64,000 bases of DNA from Biomphalaria glabrata (GCF_947242115.1 NC_074711.1:57868963-57932962), one strand, 5' to 3'. Shown: positions 36,186 to 54,345, counted from the first letter of the stretch. Translations and numbers: made by a program. Notes: generated from the letters alone by a model not told the origin.

Positions 36186-36943
36186 TGTTATAAACCTGGT
36201 GGTGGCACAGATGGGGGTAGAGGTGTGAGTGTAGTCAGTCGACGCAAATCGCCCCAGGCCAGCGCTAGACGAGCGGTCAACCGTGAAGAGTTACGACGGT
36301 CAGCCGAGACGAGTGTCAACACGACGGTTCGGGAAGGATCGACGTCATGAACAGAGCTCAGGAGCGTCACGAGGGATGTTGTCATGCGACGAAGCTAGAA
36401 ACGTCGAGCGATGTTCCGTCCGGTTCTAGAAGGCCATGAGGGACCCTATATAAGAGCGGAGGTGTCGCAGTCAAGACGGTTGAGAAAAGGGGCTCAATAC
36501 AGCACGGTTCACGACAGAAGGTTCACGACAGGGGCTCAGAACACGGTCAACTACATCACAGTTCAACGGTGTGGTTCTGTACGGAGCATTACGACGGTTC
36601 AGTGTGGAGTACTGTCAAGTACAGTTGAGACGACTGGCGTCTTGATCTTGGTCTGCGATCGAGTCCGACACAACGAGCCTAGTGTGTGAAGTCAGTCCTG
36701 AACTGTTGAACCCAGTTCAAGGCCGGAACGAGACGGAGAGGCCAGTGCAAGAGTCGATACGGCGGTACGGTGTTATCGGAGAGATATTTGTACAGTGTAC
36801 GTTTTGCCAATTGTACAGTATTGGCTGTTATTTATTCAACTATTAAAGTGTTACGTTACTTTGGAGCCCTGAGTTGTCAAGTTCTTTAAGTTGGTGGTGT
36901 ATGGTGCAGTTTGCAGAGAGCCTGGATAGTGAGATTCGTAACA
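36186..36943 (+). mobile_element. Solo LTR (Gypsy-like LTR retrotransposon fossil)
   Basis: A 758-bp block of much higher GC than its surroundings begins TGTTATAAACC and ends GATTCGTAACA (TG...CA). It is flanked by ATAT on both sides, inside the AT-rich satellite. An internal TATATAAG near 36443 and ATTAAA near 36842 fit promoter and poly(A) signals of an LTR in plus orientation. No internal coding part remains, as expected after LTR-LTR recombination. The sharp ends suggest a moderate age. Confidence 0.75.
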
Positions 36944-36959
36944 ATATATTAAATAAATA

Positions 36960-38010
36960 AAACAAATGAAAAATAATGAAATTAAAATTCATAAATAACA
37001 GTAAAGAAAAACAAAACACAAGGCTAATGAAAACTGTGAATAAAAGAACAACAAAAGGACGGATACATGATAAGAAGCCAGAACTTAATCAAGTAGGCTA
37101 ACCACATGAACATTTCTACTTTAAGAGTGCATAGCTCTAGCACTACCAATTGATTTACAAACAAAAAAGATTCATATGGCGGAATATTTCTTATTTCTTT
37201 ATGTCATCACTGTTCTGTCATAATATTGTTTTCATGTGCTTGTTTGTGTTTGAAGTTTAAAAGTGTTAAGGAAACACTGCCATCCTGGCAAGCGCTGAAT
37301 TTTGATTAATGACACATTCACAGCCAACACGTAGGGGATGTGTCGTGCTCTCCCATTGGTCCGTGATCATTTCCTGACCTTGACTCCTTATCTTCATGCA
37401 TCTTCCAGGAATTTTTCTCAACAAAATAACATGGATTTGTTGTTGTTGACAGAGGCCACCTGGTCTGCCAGGTTCTGAAATGAAATACAAAAGATGGAGT
37501 CTTTACACTTTCCTAAAAAATAAATCCCTAATCAAGAAAAATTAATATAGGCTACTAGTAATTACAGTTAGAGAGTTTTAGCCTATATAAATCTGTAAAT
37601 ATTTTTTGCTTCGCTCTTGCGATATGATAAGTTCTACCTAAGAGGACATGCATTGTATTGGGATGTGATGTCTATAATTGAGACCTTTTGTTTTTATTTA
37701 AATGGAAACAAGGTGGACAATCCGTATTTGATTATCTCCCGTATTACAAATATTCTTTTGTAAAGCGAGTCCTCTTCCTCTGTGATCTCTGGTATCATTG
37801 ATCATTCGTGGACTCAGGCCGGCGAGGTGAATAGGGTGGCGCCAAATGAAATAGAAAAACAAAATTAAGGCAGAAAAATACGCAATGAATTATAAACTGT
37901 CCTTTATCTATATCAAAATCAACAAATAAGTTCATAAAGGCCGATAGCAAGCACGATTCGGGATCACCAGACTAGAAATGACGTTTCGACATTTCACCAA
38001 AGGGAAGAGA
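36960..38010. other. Intergenic, no gene recognised
   Basis: AT-rich sequence. A CAGGCCGGCGAGG motif near 37816 resembles a hAT end but has no partner. Confidence 0.45.
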
Positions 38011-38026
38011 CAATGGTCTTCTAACA

Positions 38027-39586
38027 CAGGGGTCGGCAACCTGCGGCTCGCGAGCCACATGCGGCTCTTTGGATGTTAAGCTGCGGCTCTTTAGTTCCAT
38101 ACGCAAATAGGATTTATTTTAAACTTTTAAAAAATTAAATCGTTCTGAATCGATTAACGAGGATTAGGCACCGATTTTATCTCTCAGCCAATCGTACTCG
38201 CTTTTCAGCTCATCCCTCCCCCATGTCTTGAAATGTAACATATTTGCAGGTGAAAGATATTCAGTTGTTTTTTTCTGTCTTATCACTGGCTATAAATGAG
38301 TCACAAGTTGCCCTTTTTTTTTGTCAAATATATGTCTTCCCAAGGTCTAAAAGAAGAGCTTCTAGGATTGCTACCGCTCTCGTCACAAACTAGAGAGGAA
38401 AATAGAGTGAATGCCTTGCAAAAATACCTTGAAGACAATAAGATCGATTTAAATAAAATCTTTTCGTTAGCAACTGATGGAGCCAGAAGTATGACTGATA
38501 AAATATAAGTGCAACAACGATTCATCGAAGCAAAATAAATCTTGAAATTCTTACGTTTCAATGCAAAATGCACCAAGAAGCGCTTTGTGCCCAAACATTT
38601 CCGGCCAAAATAGTTGAGGTCATGAATTTGATGATCAAGATTAATCAACAGCATCTTGCCAAAAGCACTTTACCATCGACAGTTTAAAGAGTTCTTTAAC
38701 GAAATGGAGACTCAGTATTCCGACCTTGTAATTTACAATAAAATGCGATGACTTTCCAAAGTAAGGTGTTGAAACGTTTTGCTTTGTGCTTGAATGAAAT
38801 AAGTACATTTCTAAATGACAAAGGCATTAATCTCCCTGAATTAGAGAACGACAAATGGTAGCAAAAATTTTACTTTTTGGTTGATATAACAGAGAAGTTA
38901 AATGAGTTGAGTCTAAAACTGTAAGGAAAGGGAAACCCAGCCGATGTTTTGGATAAAATTAAAGATGAATTTGTTGACAGTTTGAACAATTCAAAAACGA
39001 CGAAACCATTCACACATCAGAGTAAATCCTCTCAACACAAATAGTAACGAAGTCCACATTGATCCAGTTGTAATTGATACTGGATCTTTAAACATGCAAT
39101 TGATTGATTTAAAAAGTAAAAGTTTGTGGAGTGGTTAAATTACAGAGTTGAAAGTTGGAAGAGTTAGAGCTCCAGAGATGTATGTGCGTAACGCAACAAA
39201 AAATGGACAGCTTTTAAATAAATGCCGCGAATTGAGGCACTTATATTCGAAGCATGGAACAGTCCTCCATATTGCAAAAGCGAGTTAAAGAAGTTTGCAT
39301 TTGGAAAGCTGTCTATCATCAGATTGACATATTCGTGCGAGCAAGTGTTATCTTGCATTAATATAATTAAAAGTAAAGTAAGAAGCCAACTATAAAATGA
39401 AAATTTAGAGCCGTGTTTGAAACTAAAAACAAGTTATGAGCCAAATGTATCCAAACTTTCTAAAACATGCAACGCCATCGAGTACTATTTATGTTTTGAA
39501 GAAAAAAAAATGTGGCTCTTTAAAAACTTTGAAATTTGTAAATTGTAATTTTTGGCTCTTCCGACTCAAAGGGTTGCCGACCCCTG
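38027..39586 (+). mobile_element. hAT transposon with intact ends and decayed transposase (GTF2IRD2/ZBED5-like)
   Basis: The terminal inverted repeats CAGGGGTCGGCAACC and GGTTGCCGACCCCTG are perfect over 15 bp, and an 8-bp duplication TTCTAACA sits at 38019-38026 and 39587-39594. Both subterminal regions carry GGCTCTT words. The plus strand encodes KEELLGLLPLSSQTREENRV and SLATDGARSMTDK. Further decayed pieces include EMETQYSDLVIYNKM and WLSKV, LNEISTFLNDKGINLPELEN-like sequence, DITEKLNELSLKL, and SCEQVLSCINIIKSKVRSQL-like C-terminal sequence. This is the GTF2IRD2/ZBED5-related hAT transposase. Multiple stops and frameshifts show it is dead, and 1.56 kb is shorter than an autonomous copy. 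Confidence 0.92.
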
Positions 39587-39916
39587 TTCTAACATATGTA
39601 GTCTAACAAGTAGATCTAAACAATAGTCTTCTAACATATGTAGTCTAACAAGTAGATCTAAACAAGGTCTTCTAACATATGTAGTCTAACAAGTAGATCT
39701 AAACAAGGTCTTCTAACATATGTAGTCTAACAAGTAGATCTAAACAATGGTCTTCTAACATATGTAGTCTAACAAGTAGATCTAAACAATGGTCTTCTAA
39801 CATATGTAGTCTAACAAGTAGATCTAAACAATGGTCTTCTAACATATGTAGTCTAACAAGTAGATCTAAACAATGGTCTTGTAACATATGTAGTCTAACA
39901 AGTAGACCTAAACAAT
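39587..39916. repeat. 42-bp minisatellite (about 8 units), interrupted by two transposons
   Basis: The unit is GGTCTTCTAACATATGTAGT plus CTAACAAGTAGATCTAAACAAT. A partial unit lies left of the hAT (38014-38026) and another right of the LINE (41004-41052). All three pieces are one original array split by the two insertions. Confidence 0.95.
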
Positions 39917-41003
39917 CTTATCTTATCTTATATAATAAAGACGTTACTTCAAAAAAGAAGATGATTACGTCCTACGCGTCATGCATTTAGTCATGCATAT
40001 TAACCAATGACTTAAACTCTGCCAAGTCACTGGTTTTCCTGGCTAGCCCAGTCAACCCATTCCATGCTCTAATAGCACTAGGGAAGAAGGAGTATTTGTA
40101 CAATTTTGTCCTAGTATATGGGACGAGGAATGTGCCTTTATCTTTGTGTCTTTCAGAGTATTTTATTAAATTTTGTTTTTGTATTTGAAGATTATGGTTC
40201 AGTGTTTTATGTATAATTGCTACTTTACTTTTGAGTCTTCTGTCCAGAAGGCTTTCTATATTTAGTGATTTTACTAAAGGTGTTACTCTAGTCAAATGTG
40301 AATATTCGTTTGTTATGAATCTCACTGCTCTATTTTGTGTCTGTTCCAGTTTCTTAATGTTTTCTTGAGTTGAGGGGTCCCAAACGGAGGATGCATATTC
40401 TATTATTGGCCTAACCAAGGTTAAATAACATTTTAGTTTTATGTTCTTATTTGATTTATAGAAATTTCTTTTAATAAATCCTAATGCTTTGTTTGATTTT
40501 TTTTTATAGTTTCAATATGTGGATTCCATGACAGTTTTTCATTTATTATAACACCTAGGTATTTTGCGTTTTTAGTCTGTGTTACTGGTTTGCCATGAAT
40601 AAGAAAAGTGGAATTAATTTGTTTTAGTTTTTTTGTTACTCTTAACAACTGACATTTTTCTGGGTGGAAAGACATGCTCCAATTTGATTCCCATTTCTAT
40701 AATTCATCTAATTCTCTTTGTAAAATATCTGTGTCTTGTGTTGTTTTTTATTGTTCTATATATTATGCAATCATCTGCAAATAATCTGACTTTTGTTCCT
40801 GAAGTAATGCAATTTGGTAAATCATTTATGTAAATTAAAAATAGTAGTGGACCCAAGACTGTTCCTTGAGGTACACTTGAGTTTACTGTTATCGGTGTTA
40901 ATTTAAAGCCATTTATTATTACAGTTTGTTCTCTCCCTATCAGAAAATCTTTAATCCACTGATGCAGTGGACCATTAATGCCGAAATATTTTAATTTTTA
41001 AGC
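39917..41003 (-). pseudogene. CR1/Jockey-like LINE, 5'-truncated, with flanking duplication
   Basis: The minus strand reads SVPQGTVLGPLLFLIYINDL, RLFADDCIIYRTI (catalytic FADD), MSFHPEKCQLLRVTKK, KNAKYLGVIINEKLSWNPHI, and a 143-codon frame MVRPIIEYASSVWDPSTQEN ... FFPSAIRAWNGLTGLA, the typical C-terminus. Its 3' end is a short tandem tail (TAAGATAAGATAAG read on the minus strand). AAACAAT flanks both sides (39910-39916, 41004-41010). Only one or two frame breaks are evident, so it is relatively young. Confidence 0.92.
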
Positions 41004-41059
41004 AAACAATGGTCTTCTAACATATGTAATCGAACAAGTAGACCTAAACATTCTCGAAT

Positions 41060-42720
41060 AAACCGTGAATCATTGTAGAGACTTAGAACTAGGCTAGTAG
41101 ACATAGAGCCAAAGAGTTCTGCTAGGTTTCAGATTTGTTCCATGTTTCGCAATTTTTTCTCTGAAAAATTAATAATTTGAGTCCTGCGATAGGCCCCCTA
41201 CCAATCGGAGCAGCTGCCTAGTTTTCCTATGCCTAAGGCCGGCCCTGTTGGACCTTTTATTTTAAGTCAGAACACCTCTGAAATCTTCATGAGAAACACA
41301 AATGTTCTCGATTTTTTTAAAGCTCTAATGTACAATATTTAAAAAATAAAATAAGAGAAAGCCATACGGAGTATTATGATAGCGTAAACAGCCTAAAGAA
41401 AAGCGTAAGAAAATAAAACGTGGAAGATTGTGGGAGATTTTCAAATGTATAAAATATCAATAATTAATTTAAAAACAAATAGTTTGTGCCACAAACTATA
41501 AAGTGCACTAAATACTATTATATACTTTAAAAAAATGTATAGCTTGTCATCTCTTCCTATATTCTGTGCACCAGAAATACCAAAATATTTAAAACTATCT
41601 ATAGCTAATCGCCATAGATGCAAACCTCTAGTATGGAAAGATTGAACAAGTTTAGCATTAATCCAGTCCAGGCCAAGTTCAATTATTAGCAAATTCGTTT
41701 CTAATGTCGTGACGCTGATGCTGTAATGAAATTTGTTCAATAATATACTGCATTGCCGAAATGTATCGTGGGGGAGACAGGAGCAAAATACAGCCTCCAA
41801 ACTCTTAATTCTAACGTCCGATTATAAACATCATAAACGCGTAACAGGTTAGACAGGGTGAATGAATATCCTTTTCACAACATATAAAATCTTTAAAAAC
41901 AATTTTCACCCATTATATCAAAGTTGTTTCAGATCTGGACGAATGGGTCGGCTCCTTTAAAGGCCAGAACAAAAAGATTTGTTTAAACTCCTTTATTTCC
42001 CTGTCAGTCAGGATGTGTTATAAGGTCACTCGTCATTAGAGACGTAAATAGGAGCCCGACTCATCAGTCCAACTCATCAAACGCTGGTTGTGTGTCGTTT
42101 TTTTTTTCTGTTGTGTGCGTGTTCTTCATATTTACACTTATATTGCTGTTGTTATATAATATATATTTAGTAGTAATGCTGTGTGTGTGGGGGGGGGGGG
42201 GGAGAACTGTAGGCAAATTAAATTTCCATTTGTTTGGACCAATAAAATAATATTTAGATTATCTTACTTCCTCCACTGTGAGTAGACGCTTCAATGGGTA
42301 GGATAAGGCCCGAGGGTCGTGTTTTGGGCATCGCTGCTGTAAAGAGATTAGTCTGCTTGGAAATGAATGCATTATCAAAATGTTACTCCCAATTTTGCCC
42401 ACACAGTTGAATAACTGATAAGAGAGCCTTTCAAATAGTTCGATAAAAAACGGAAAAGTCGAAAATACTCATTTTGTATATAGGACTATTTTCTAAGGCG
42501 TAGATCGTGTGTGTTGGGTGGGGGTGGGGGGAGGAAATAAGTGATATTGGTTATTGAATTTTCTGACCAAAAAAAACAGAGCCTATTTGCTGTGGGGAAG
42601 GGGAGGGAGAGAAGTGATACTCGAATTTACGAGCTGGTCCATTTCATCGTCATAGATAGGCCTACTAGAATTAACTGACCAAATGGATGTATGGAGGAGC
42701 ATTTAACTTTATATCAATAT
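41060..42720. other. Intergenic region downstream of the secreted precursor gene
   Basis: A hAT-type right end GGCCGGCCCTG lies at about 41231. A minus-strand AATAAA near 41990 could be the poly(A) signal for the gene ending at 42725. A G14 run sits at 42189-42202. The open frame 41441-41800 (minus) shows no recognised similarity. Confidence 0.45.
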
Positions 42721-42724
42721 ATTG

Positions 42725-49036
<6,312 letters not shown>

Positions 49037-49118
49037 TGTTGAGTCTAGAGTAATCTTTCTTTTAAAATATTGAACTAATAATAAAATCTTTAATTCTGCA
49101 AAGTTGAGACTCTGGCAC

Positions 49119-49175
49119 GTTCTGTTGGAAGCAAGACTTGAGTAACCGTCTTCCAGAGATCACTGTATATATGTC
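49119..49175 (-). promoter_or_regulatory. Candidate core promoter of the secreted precursor gene
   Basis: Read on the minus strand, GACATATATACAGTG (49161-49175) is a TATA-like element about 130 bp upstream of the ATG at 49036. It would place a start site near 49135. The block conserved in the inverted copy at 51388 begins just downstream, at about 49127. Confidence 0.4.
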
Positions 49176-49449
49176 ATCTTCGTGCCCGAACTAAGACCTT
49201 CTTCTTTCCAAACAAAGGAGGACGATAGAAAACTGTATGGATGAGCGGGCGTGATTAATTACTGCTATCATTGATGATATTCTATTTCTAATTAACCACA
49301 TTGTATACCGGTTAAATCACGGCCCACACTCTGCAATTAATTACTTTAAACCGCATAAATAATTAGACATATTTTTTTAAATTTATATATTTTCTTAAAT
49401 GTTTGTTAAGGTGTTGTTTTTTTTTTAAATTATTAAAAAAAAAAAAAGA

Positions 49450-49565
49450 AAAGTTCCCCTTTCAGATCTTGCCATCTATAGGTCAGATGGTCCACAGTTA
49501 AAGAGGGTTTCATGTGGCCAGCACAACCAACCACCTTTACTTTTCCCCATTTCGGAAGCCAAGCG
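49450..49565 (-). mobile_element. SINE body fragment followed by C21
   Basis: In reverse it carries the CCCTTTCAGATCTTGCCATC, TAGGTCAGATG and CATGTGGCCAGCACAACCAA words of the 9404 family. A C21 run (49571-49591) lies just beyond. Confidence 0.72.
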
Positions 49566-49599
49566 CTCAGCCCCCCCCCCCCCCCCCCCCCAAGAAAAT

Positions 49600-50240
49600 G
49601 TTACGAACAATTAGGCCTAACACTGAATTCATGCGCAGTATCACGAAACAGATCCAGGTGGACTAGATAAAATCAATGCTTACGGCATTTTACCCTATCA
49701 ATCTGGTCCTGCAGTGAATGGGCGACTCCAGGTCCTACGTATTCATGCTTCTGTGACACTCTGTGCTGAATAATTATACTCTTTTTTAAAAAGTGCATAG
49801 ACTATTAATAGGATGTGATATTGATCCTTATAACTCACTCTGTCAGCGATTCTTCGAAACAATTGCTTAACTTTAATACTAAGAATACTTCTTTTCAGAG
49901 CTTAATAATATAATCTCCGACAGCTCTCCTGGTCAGCGGCTTTAAAAACAAATCAGCCGTCGATTTAACTGCAAACTTTACCAGATAGCCAGCTTAATCA
50001 AACACTAATAACTAGCTTGATTTAATTCTTCAGTCAATTTCCGTCGTGTGAAAATAGGTTTCTTATCAAGCGCTGCTCCAAATAGGGGAGACCACCTCTC
50101 TCCTGGTTTATTGTTTTTCTTTTTTAAAAAATCACGACTAGCTTGGATAAACTCACATTTTTATAAATGTTTAGTGCCCCCCCCCCCCCCCCACCCAAAA
50201 AAAAAGGAATTTAAATGTACTCTGTATACCTTTTCAGTTT
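49600..50240. other. Intergenic, no feature recognised
   Basis: No coding similarity was recognised. A C16 run sits at 50177-50192. Confidence 0.45.
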
Positions 50241-50244
50241 TACG

Positions 50245-50505
50245 TAAATAAAAAGGTTACAAAGACAGTTTGTGTGGAAACACAAACTCAAAATCGGCCC
50301 CCGAAGTGGTCCACCCAGGCAGGTCAAAAGGCAGGTTTCAATATTTTCAGATAGAACATCAGCCTGAAATTCTATCAAAGAAAAATGACAGAGAAGAATG
50401 GAGAAAGAAGGTTGACAGATCTTGTGTGGTGCCCTAGCGATCCAGCAGACCAAAGGATAGGTGAAAGTGAATGTAAAGGTAAATGTGAACCTGGCCTAAC
50501 TGATG
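50245..50505 (+). mobile_element. LINE 3' end, uninterrupted
   Basis: AAAGGTTACAAAGACAGTTT, CAAAATCGGCCCCCGAAGTG and GTTTCAATATTTTCAG lead into a frame with EEWRKKVDRSCVV and the end GGTGAAAGTGAATGTAAAGG. This serves as the reference for the split copy at 44837-45240. Confidence 0.75.
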
Positions 50506-50959
50506 TCTTATAATGAATATCTAATTGATCTAATTGTTTTGTAAAGGGTCAATCTCTTATGCTAATGCTCAAGAAAAAAGCATTTCCGAAAAAAAATTCC
50601 TTTAGTTAAGTGTTCTATAGCTATAGTGAAGCACTACAGTTCACGCGATAATATGAAAAACTACTTATTGATTGTTGTTTTAAATTATGTCTAGCTTATA
50701 TGCATACTAAATAGATTTTTTCTCTTAAAAAACAGTAAACATTTGTGTGTGTGTGTAAATGTAGTAGTTAGTATGACAGAACTTACTTAACTTAGCAATA
50801 CAAATGTAAAAAATTTAAAACCATTTGCATAAATATGTTAACAATGTAGTACTATGTGATCTCCACTATTAAATAGCCTTCCGATTTGTTACTATTAATA
50901 GTGAATAGTTGTAAAAGTGGTGTATTTTTATGAAAAAAACTATTTGCATAAGTGATTTA

Positions 50960-51145
50960 AAACATTAGATTTTTCGCTTTCAAAAAATAAAAAAGTAGCC
51001 GTTGCATCGGAACTTTGAATGGTCTAAATTATTATGATGTCGGATTTTCACTATCTTTTCTAGTTTTCGAGATCTAAACAGGACGGACGGACGGACAGAC
51101 ATTCCACACAAAACTAATAGCGTCTTTTTCCCTTTGGGCGCAAAA
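50960..51145 (-). repeat. Dispersed repeat R2, reverse
   Basis: GGACGGACGGACGGACAGAC and CACACAAAACTAATAGCGTC match 44233-44440 in reverse. Confidence 0.8.
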
Positions 51146-51356
51146 AAAAATCTACTGCTCAATATCTGCTTGTTAGGAAAGAGAGAGACTTGTCAGAAAT
51201 GGGCCTACAGCGAGAGAGAGAGAGAGAGAAAGAGAGGGGGGGGGGGAGTGAGAGGTTTAAAGAAAGAAAAACGAGTAGTTAAATCGTTAAATTACCTAAT
51301 AATAGGCCTTCTAAATATTTATTTTAAATTAAAAGAATAGTTCGCTACCGTACAGG

Positions 51357-51540
51357 ACTAGAAGGCTATACGAAAGTCTGATGGTCGCAACAGAACCTGC
51401 CAGAGTCTCAACTTTCCAGAATTAAAGATTTTAATATTAGTTCAATATTTTAAAAGAAAGATTACTCTAGACTCTAGACTCTACACCTATGCTATTTGAT
51501 TAGAGCTATTTCTTTATCAGGCTTAGACTGACCGGTTCTG
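51357..51540 (+). pseudogene. Inverted decayed copy of exon 1 and 5' UTR of the secreted precursor gene
   Basis: From 51388, AACAGAACCTGCCAGAGTCT continues for about 95 bp at roughly 95% identity to the minus strand of 49127-49040. It then aligns with exon 1: ATG at about 51490, AGAGCTATTT, and TTTATCAGGCTTAGACTGAC. About 18 bp of the signal-peptide codons are missing, and a stop follows the ATG within five codons. Similarity fades at the exon-1 splice donor. Confidence 0.85.
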
Positions 51541-51559
51541 CCTAATCAGGTGAAATGCT

Positions 51560-52140
51560 GCACTCATTCCTAGAAGACAATTGACAATACCAAGTCTGTA
51601 ACAGCTCTCCCCAAGACCCTAAGATGGCTAAAAGAAGGGGAGAGAAGCTGGTGTTATTTTACAATTGTTGGACGGCAGATGAAGAATTGCAAACAGTTTT
51701 TACAGGAAGTAAGATATTTGGGGGAAAACATTTAGTCTTAAATCCGGCACTAAACTTTTACAATTGAAAAACTTGAGCTCGTAAGGAGGACAAAGTTGGA
51801 CGACAAAATATAAATAAGTCTTTTTAAAACTTCACGACTCTACAATGTGTGTGCAGAGTTAAATAATCCATTTGCTTTGCATTGTCCAAATACTGGCAGT
51901 ATTTTTTTCCATGTAAATATTTAAAATGTGTGCATCAAGTAGAGATTGAGTATCAAAACTAATCGTACACATTTCCATTAAAACATTCTGTTTAAAGTGT
52001 CCAATGTCCACTCTTTTTTTTTTTGTGCTGTATTTGAAATATGGCTGCACTTTTTACGGTCAATGTGACGTAATCTTGCTTTTGTCTCATTGCCTCTCTC
52101 TTGGCATTTACAATTAGTGGTGCATAATAGATAAAAAGAA
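51560..52140. other. Intergenic, no feature recognised
   Basis: No protein similarity or known repeat was recognised. Confidence 0.45.
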
Positions 52141-52159
52141 GCTTACAAATATTTCATCA

Positions 52160-52452
52160 TCTCAATATTTCATGATATTATTTATTAGCAAATGCACCAT
52201 ATCAATTTCCTAAACTAACATAAAAGCTTGGACCATCTCCTACATGTTTCATATTATTTATTAGCAAATGCACCATATCAATTTCCTAAACTAACATAAA
52301 AGCTTGGACCATCTCCGACATATTTCATATTATTTATTAGCAAATGCACCATATCAATTTCCTAAACTAACATAAAAGCTTGGACCATCTCCTACATGTT
52401 TCATATTATTTATTAGCAAATGCACCATATCAATTTCCTAAACTAACATTGT
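52160..52452. repeat. 76-bp minisatellite, nearly four copies
   Basis: TTAGCAAATGCACCATATCA recurs at 52185, 52261, 52337 and 52413, exactly 76 bp apart, with only one or two base changes between units. Confidence 0.97.
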
Positions 52453-52984
52453 TACCAATAGCCTTTATATTAAAAAAAACAAAAACAAAAACTGATGACG
52501 TCAACAGAAGAGATTACTTAACGCTCTGACCTCTTCGTGCTGGTCAGCCTTAATGTCAAAGTGTGTGAGTGTGTGTATGAGGGGGTGTGCAAGGAACGAC
52601 GTGGCATTAGATGAAAGAAGACAGATTATCGAATATGTGGTCCGCCCACACGCCATATCAAATAAACTGGCAAGATTAAAACAATATTTTTTTTGTAACG
52701 TCTAACGATAATTTTGCGTTTAGCCTTCAACGATGGGTTAATTTTTAATGAGCTATGCAGAGAAGTTTTTATCAATCTCTTGTAATTATGTCAGGGGACA
52801 TAATTGAGTCATCTAATGACATCGATTACCCCCTCACACTTACGTGACTATGTAGGCCTGTACAAAAAACACTGTCGATCAAGGCCGAACTGGAACAGCT
52901 TCTTTGTGGAAACAATCTCTGAAAAATACTTGACTTAATGTTAGGATTGTGTGCCGTGATGTAGCCAACATGATAATAATGGCA

Positions 52985-53850
52985 ATGATTTCGATTCCGA
53001 AGATTAAGGATGAGTGCAGTGTTTCACATGAGTACGCCAACGCAGCTGAATCCTGCATATTTTTCCGCATCTCGTGTAGATAAATCCGACAGTCTAATAA
53101 CGTTTTCTTTTCGTTTTCTGTAGCTGTCTTCAATAAGAGCTTTCCTTTGGATCTCAAATGTGTGTCCCGCTGTCTTTGTGAGAGCTCTCCAACTGTTTCT
53201 TTCAGAGGCCATCTGCTGCCAGCTACTTTCCTCTATGACAGTGAGGGCGAAATGGTGCTTGAATTTATCTTTATACCGCTTACAGGGGAGGAAGCACCTG
53301 TTACGCCGTCCTCCTTTAAGCTCGCCAAAGAAGATTGCCTTTGGCATGCGGTCGTCCCCCATGTGGGATAAGTGTCCGACCCAGCGCAACTGTCGAATGG
53401 TAATTAGTGTTTATATACTGTCCACACCGGCCTCCAGCAGAACATAGTTATAATGTAGTCTTGCCAGCGTATACCCATCATGAAGCGAAAACATCTTTGA
53501 TGGAAGCATGCGAGGAGCCTTAAATGCCTTCGGTAGAGCACCCAGGTATCTGAGCCGTAGAAAAATTTAGTGATAAACATTGATTTTTATTTCTAGTTGA
53601 AGAGACATATTCTGCCATACTTTCAGTTTGAGGCGACCAAAAGCGCTGTAGGCCTTAGCAAGACGTTTGTCTATTTCACTGGACAGTGACACTGTGCTGC
53701 CCAGATATGTAAAGTGGTCAACAAAATTAAGGAGATGACCATTCACATTGACTTGTGAAGATGTGTTCCAATTGGGGACTTCTGAAGCATTATCATCGGG
53801 TAATAATCCATAGCACAGACTGAAAACAATCAGCCTATTAAGACAGAAAT
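52985..53850 (-). pseudogene. LINE ORF2 C-terminal relic
   Basis: The minus strand reads NGHLLNFVDHFTYLGSTVSL, SSEIDKRLAKAYSAFGRLK, LHYNYVLLEAGVD-type sequence, RWVGHLSHMGDDRMPKAIFF, GELKGGRRNRCFLPCKRYKD, and SSWQQMASERNSWRALTKT. Frame changes occur at least twice. The 3' Cys/His-like end is degraded. It is related to the 18.8 kb relic. Confidence 0.87.
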
Positions 53851-54062
53851 TAGAAATAAGAATCCTGAATACAAAATTAATGTGTGAATTGTAATACTAT
53901 CATGTCTTTTAGAAAACTATTTATATATTATTTTTAGAATTGAATTTTTGTTTAAAGTCCATTTCGACTTGATCATATGAAAAGCATAGAATGGAATTAT
54001 TACAAAATTGGTGTCTATAATTTAAACACACTAAATAACTATAGCTCCTTATTTCTTCTTTG

Positions 54063-54345
54063 TTTCACTAGATTCCACAATTACAGGTATTGCATAATGC
54101 CTTTTTTTTTTATCGCGCGTAGGATTGGCGTTTTCCATATTGAATGACAAACCAAAATGACAATTTGTGTCTATATATTTCAGGAGATTGGTATGAGTTT
54201 TCTAAAGATTTTAATAATTTCCGGATATTTCCATGACTTTTAATGGTTTAATTTAATAATTTATACATTTTTTTAGTCATAGTGCGGGTCCTATGAAAGT
54301 GCAAAATAGCGGCGTATGCTACGCCGCCGGTAGACTAGTATGTGT
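54063..54345. mobile_element. hAT-derived fragment, non-coding
   Basis: ATTCCACAATTACAGGTATT, TATCGCGCGTAGGATTGGCG and CGGGTCCTATGAAAGTGCAA, then ATAGCGGCGTATGCTACGCC, parallel 12290-12675. The GC-rich interior of that copy (12585-12640) is absent here. Confidence 0.75.

Noticed and set aside
39699-39887. Minus-strand repeat LHMLEDHCLDLLVR
   Set aside because: It comes from the 42-bp minisatellite, whose period is divisible by three. It is not a leucine-rich repeat protein.
39587-39916. CRISPR-like array
   Set aside because: Units are contiguous with no unique spacers, and the DNA is animal nuclear. It is a minisatellite.
41441-41800. Minus-strand open frame of 119 codons as an extra exon of the precursor gene
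   Set aside because: There is no recognised similarity. The proposed exon 6 already reaches a stop in phase at 42725, and the region is AT-rich where long frames arise by chance.
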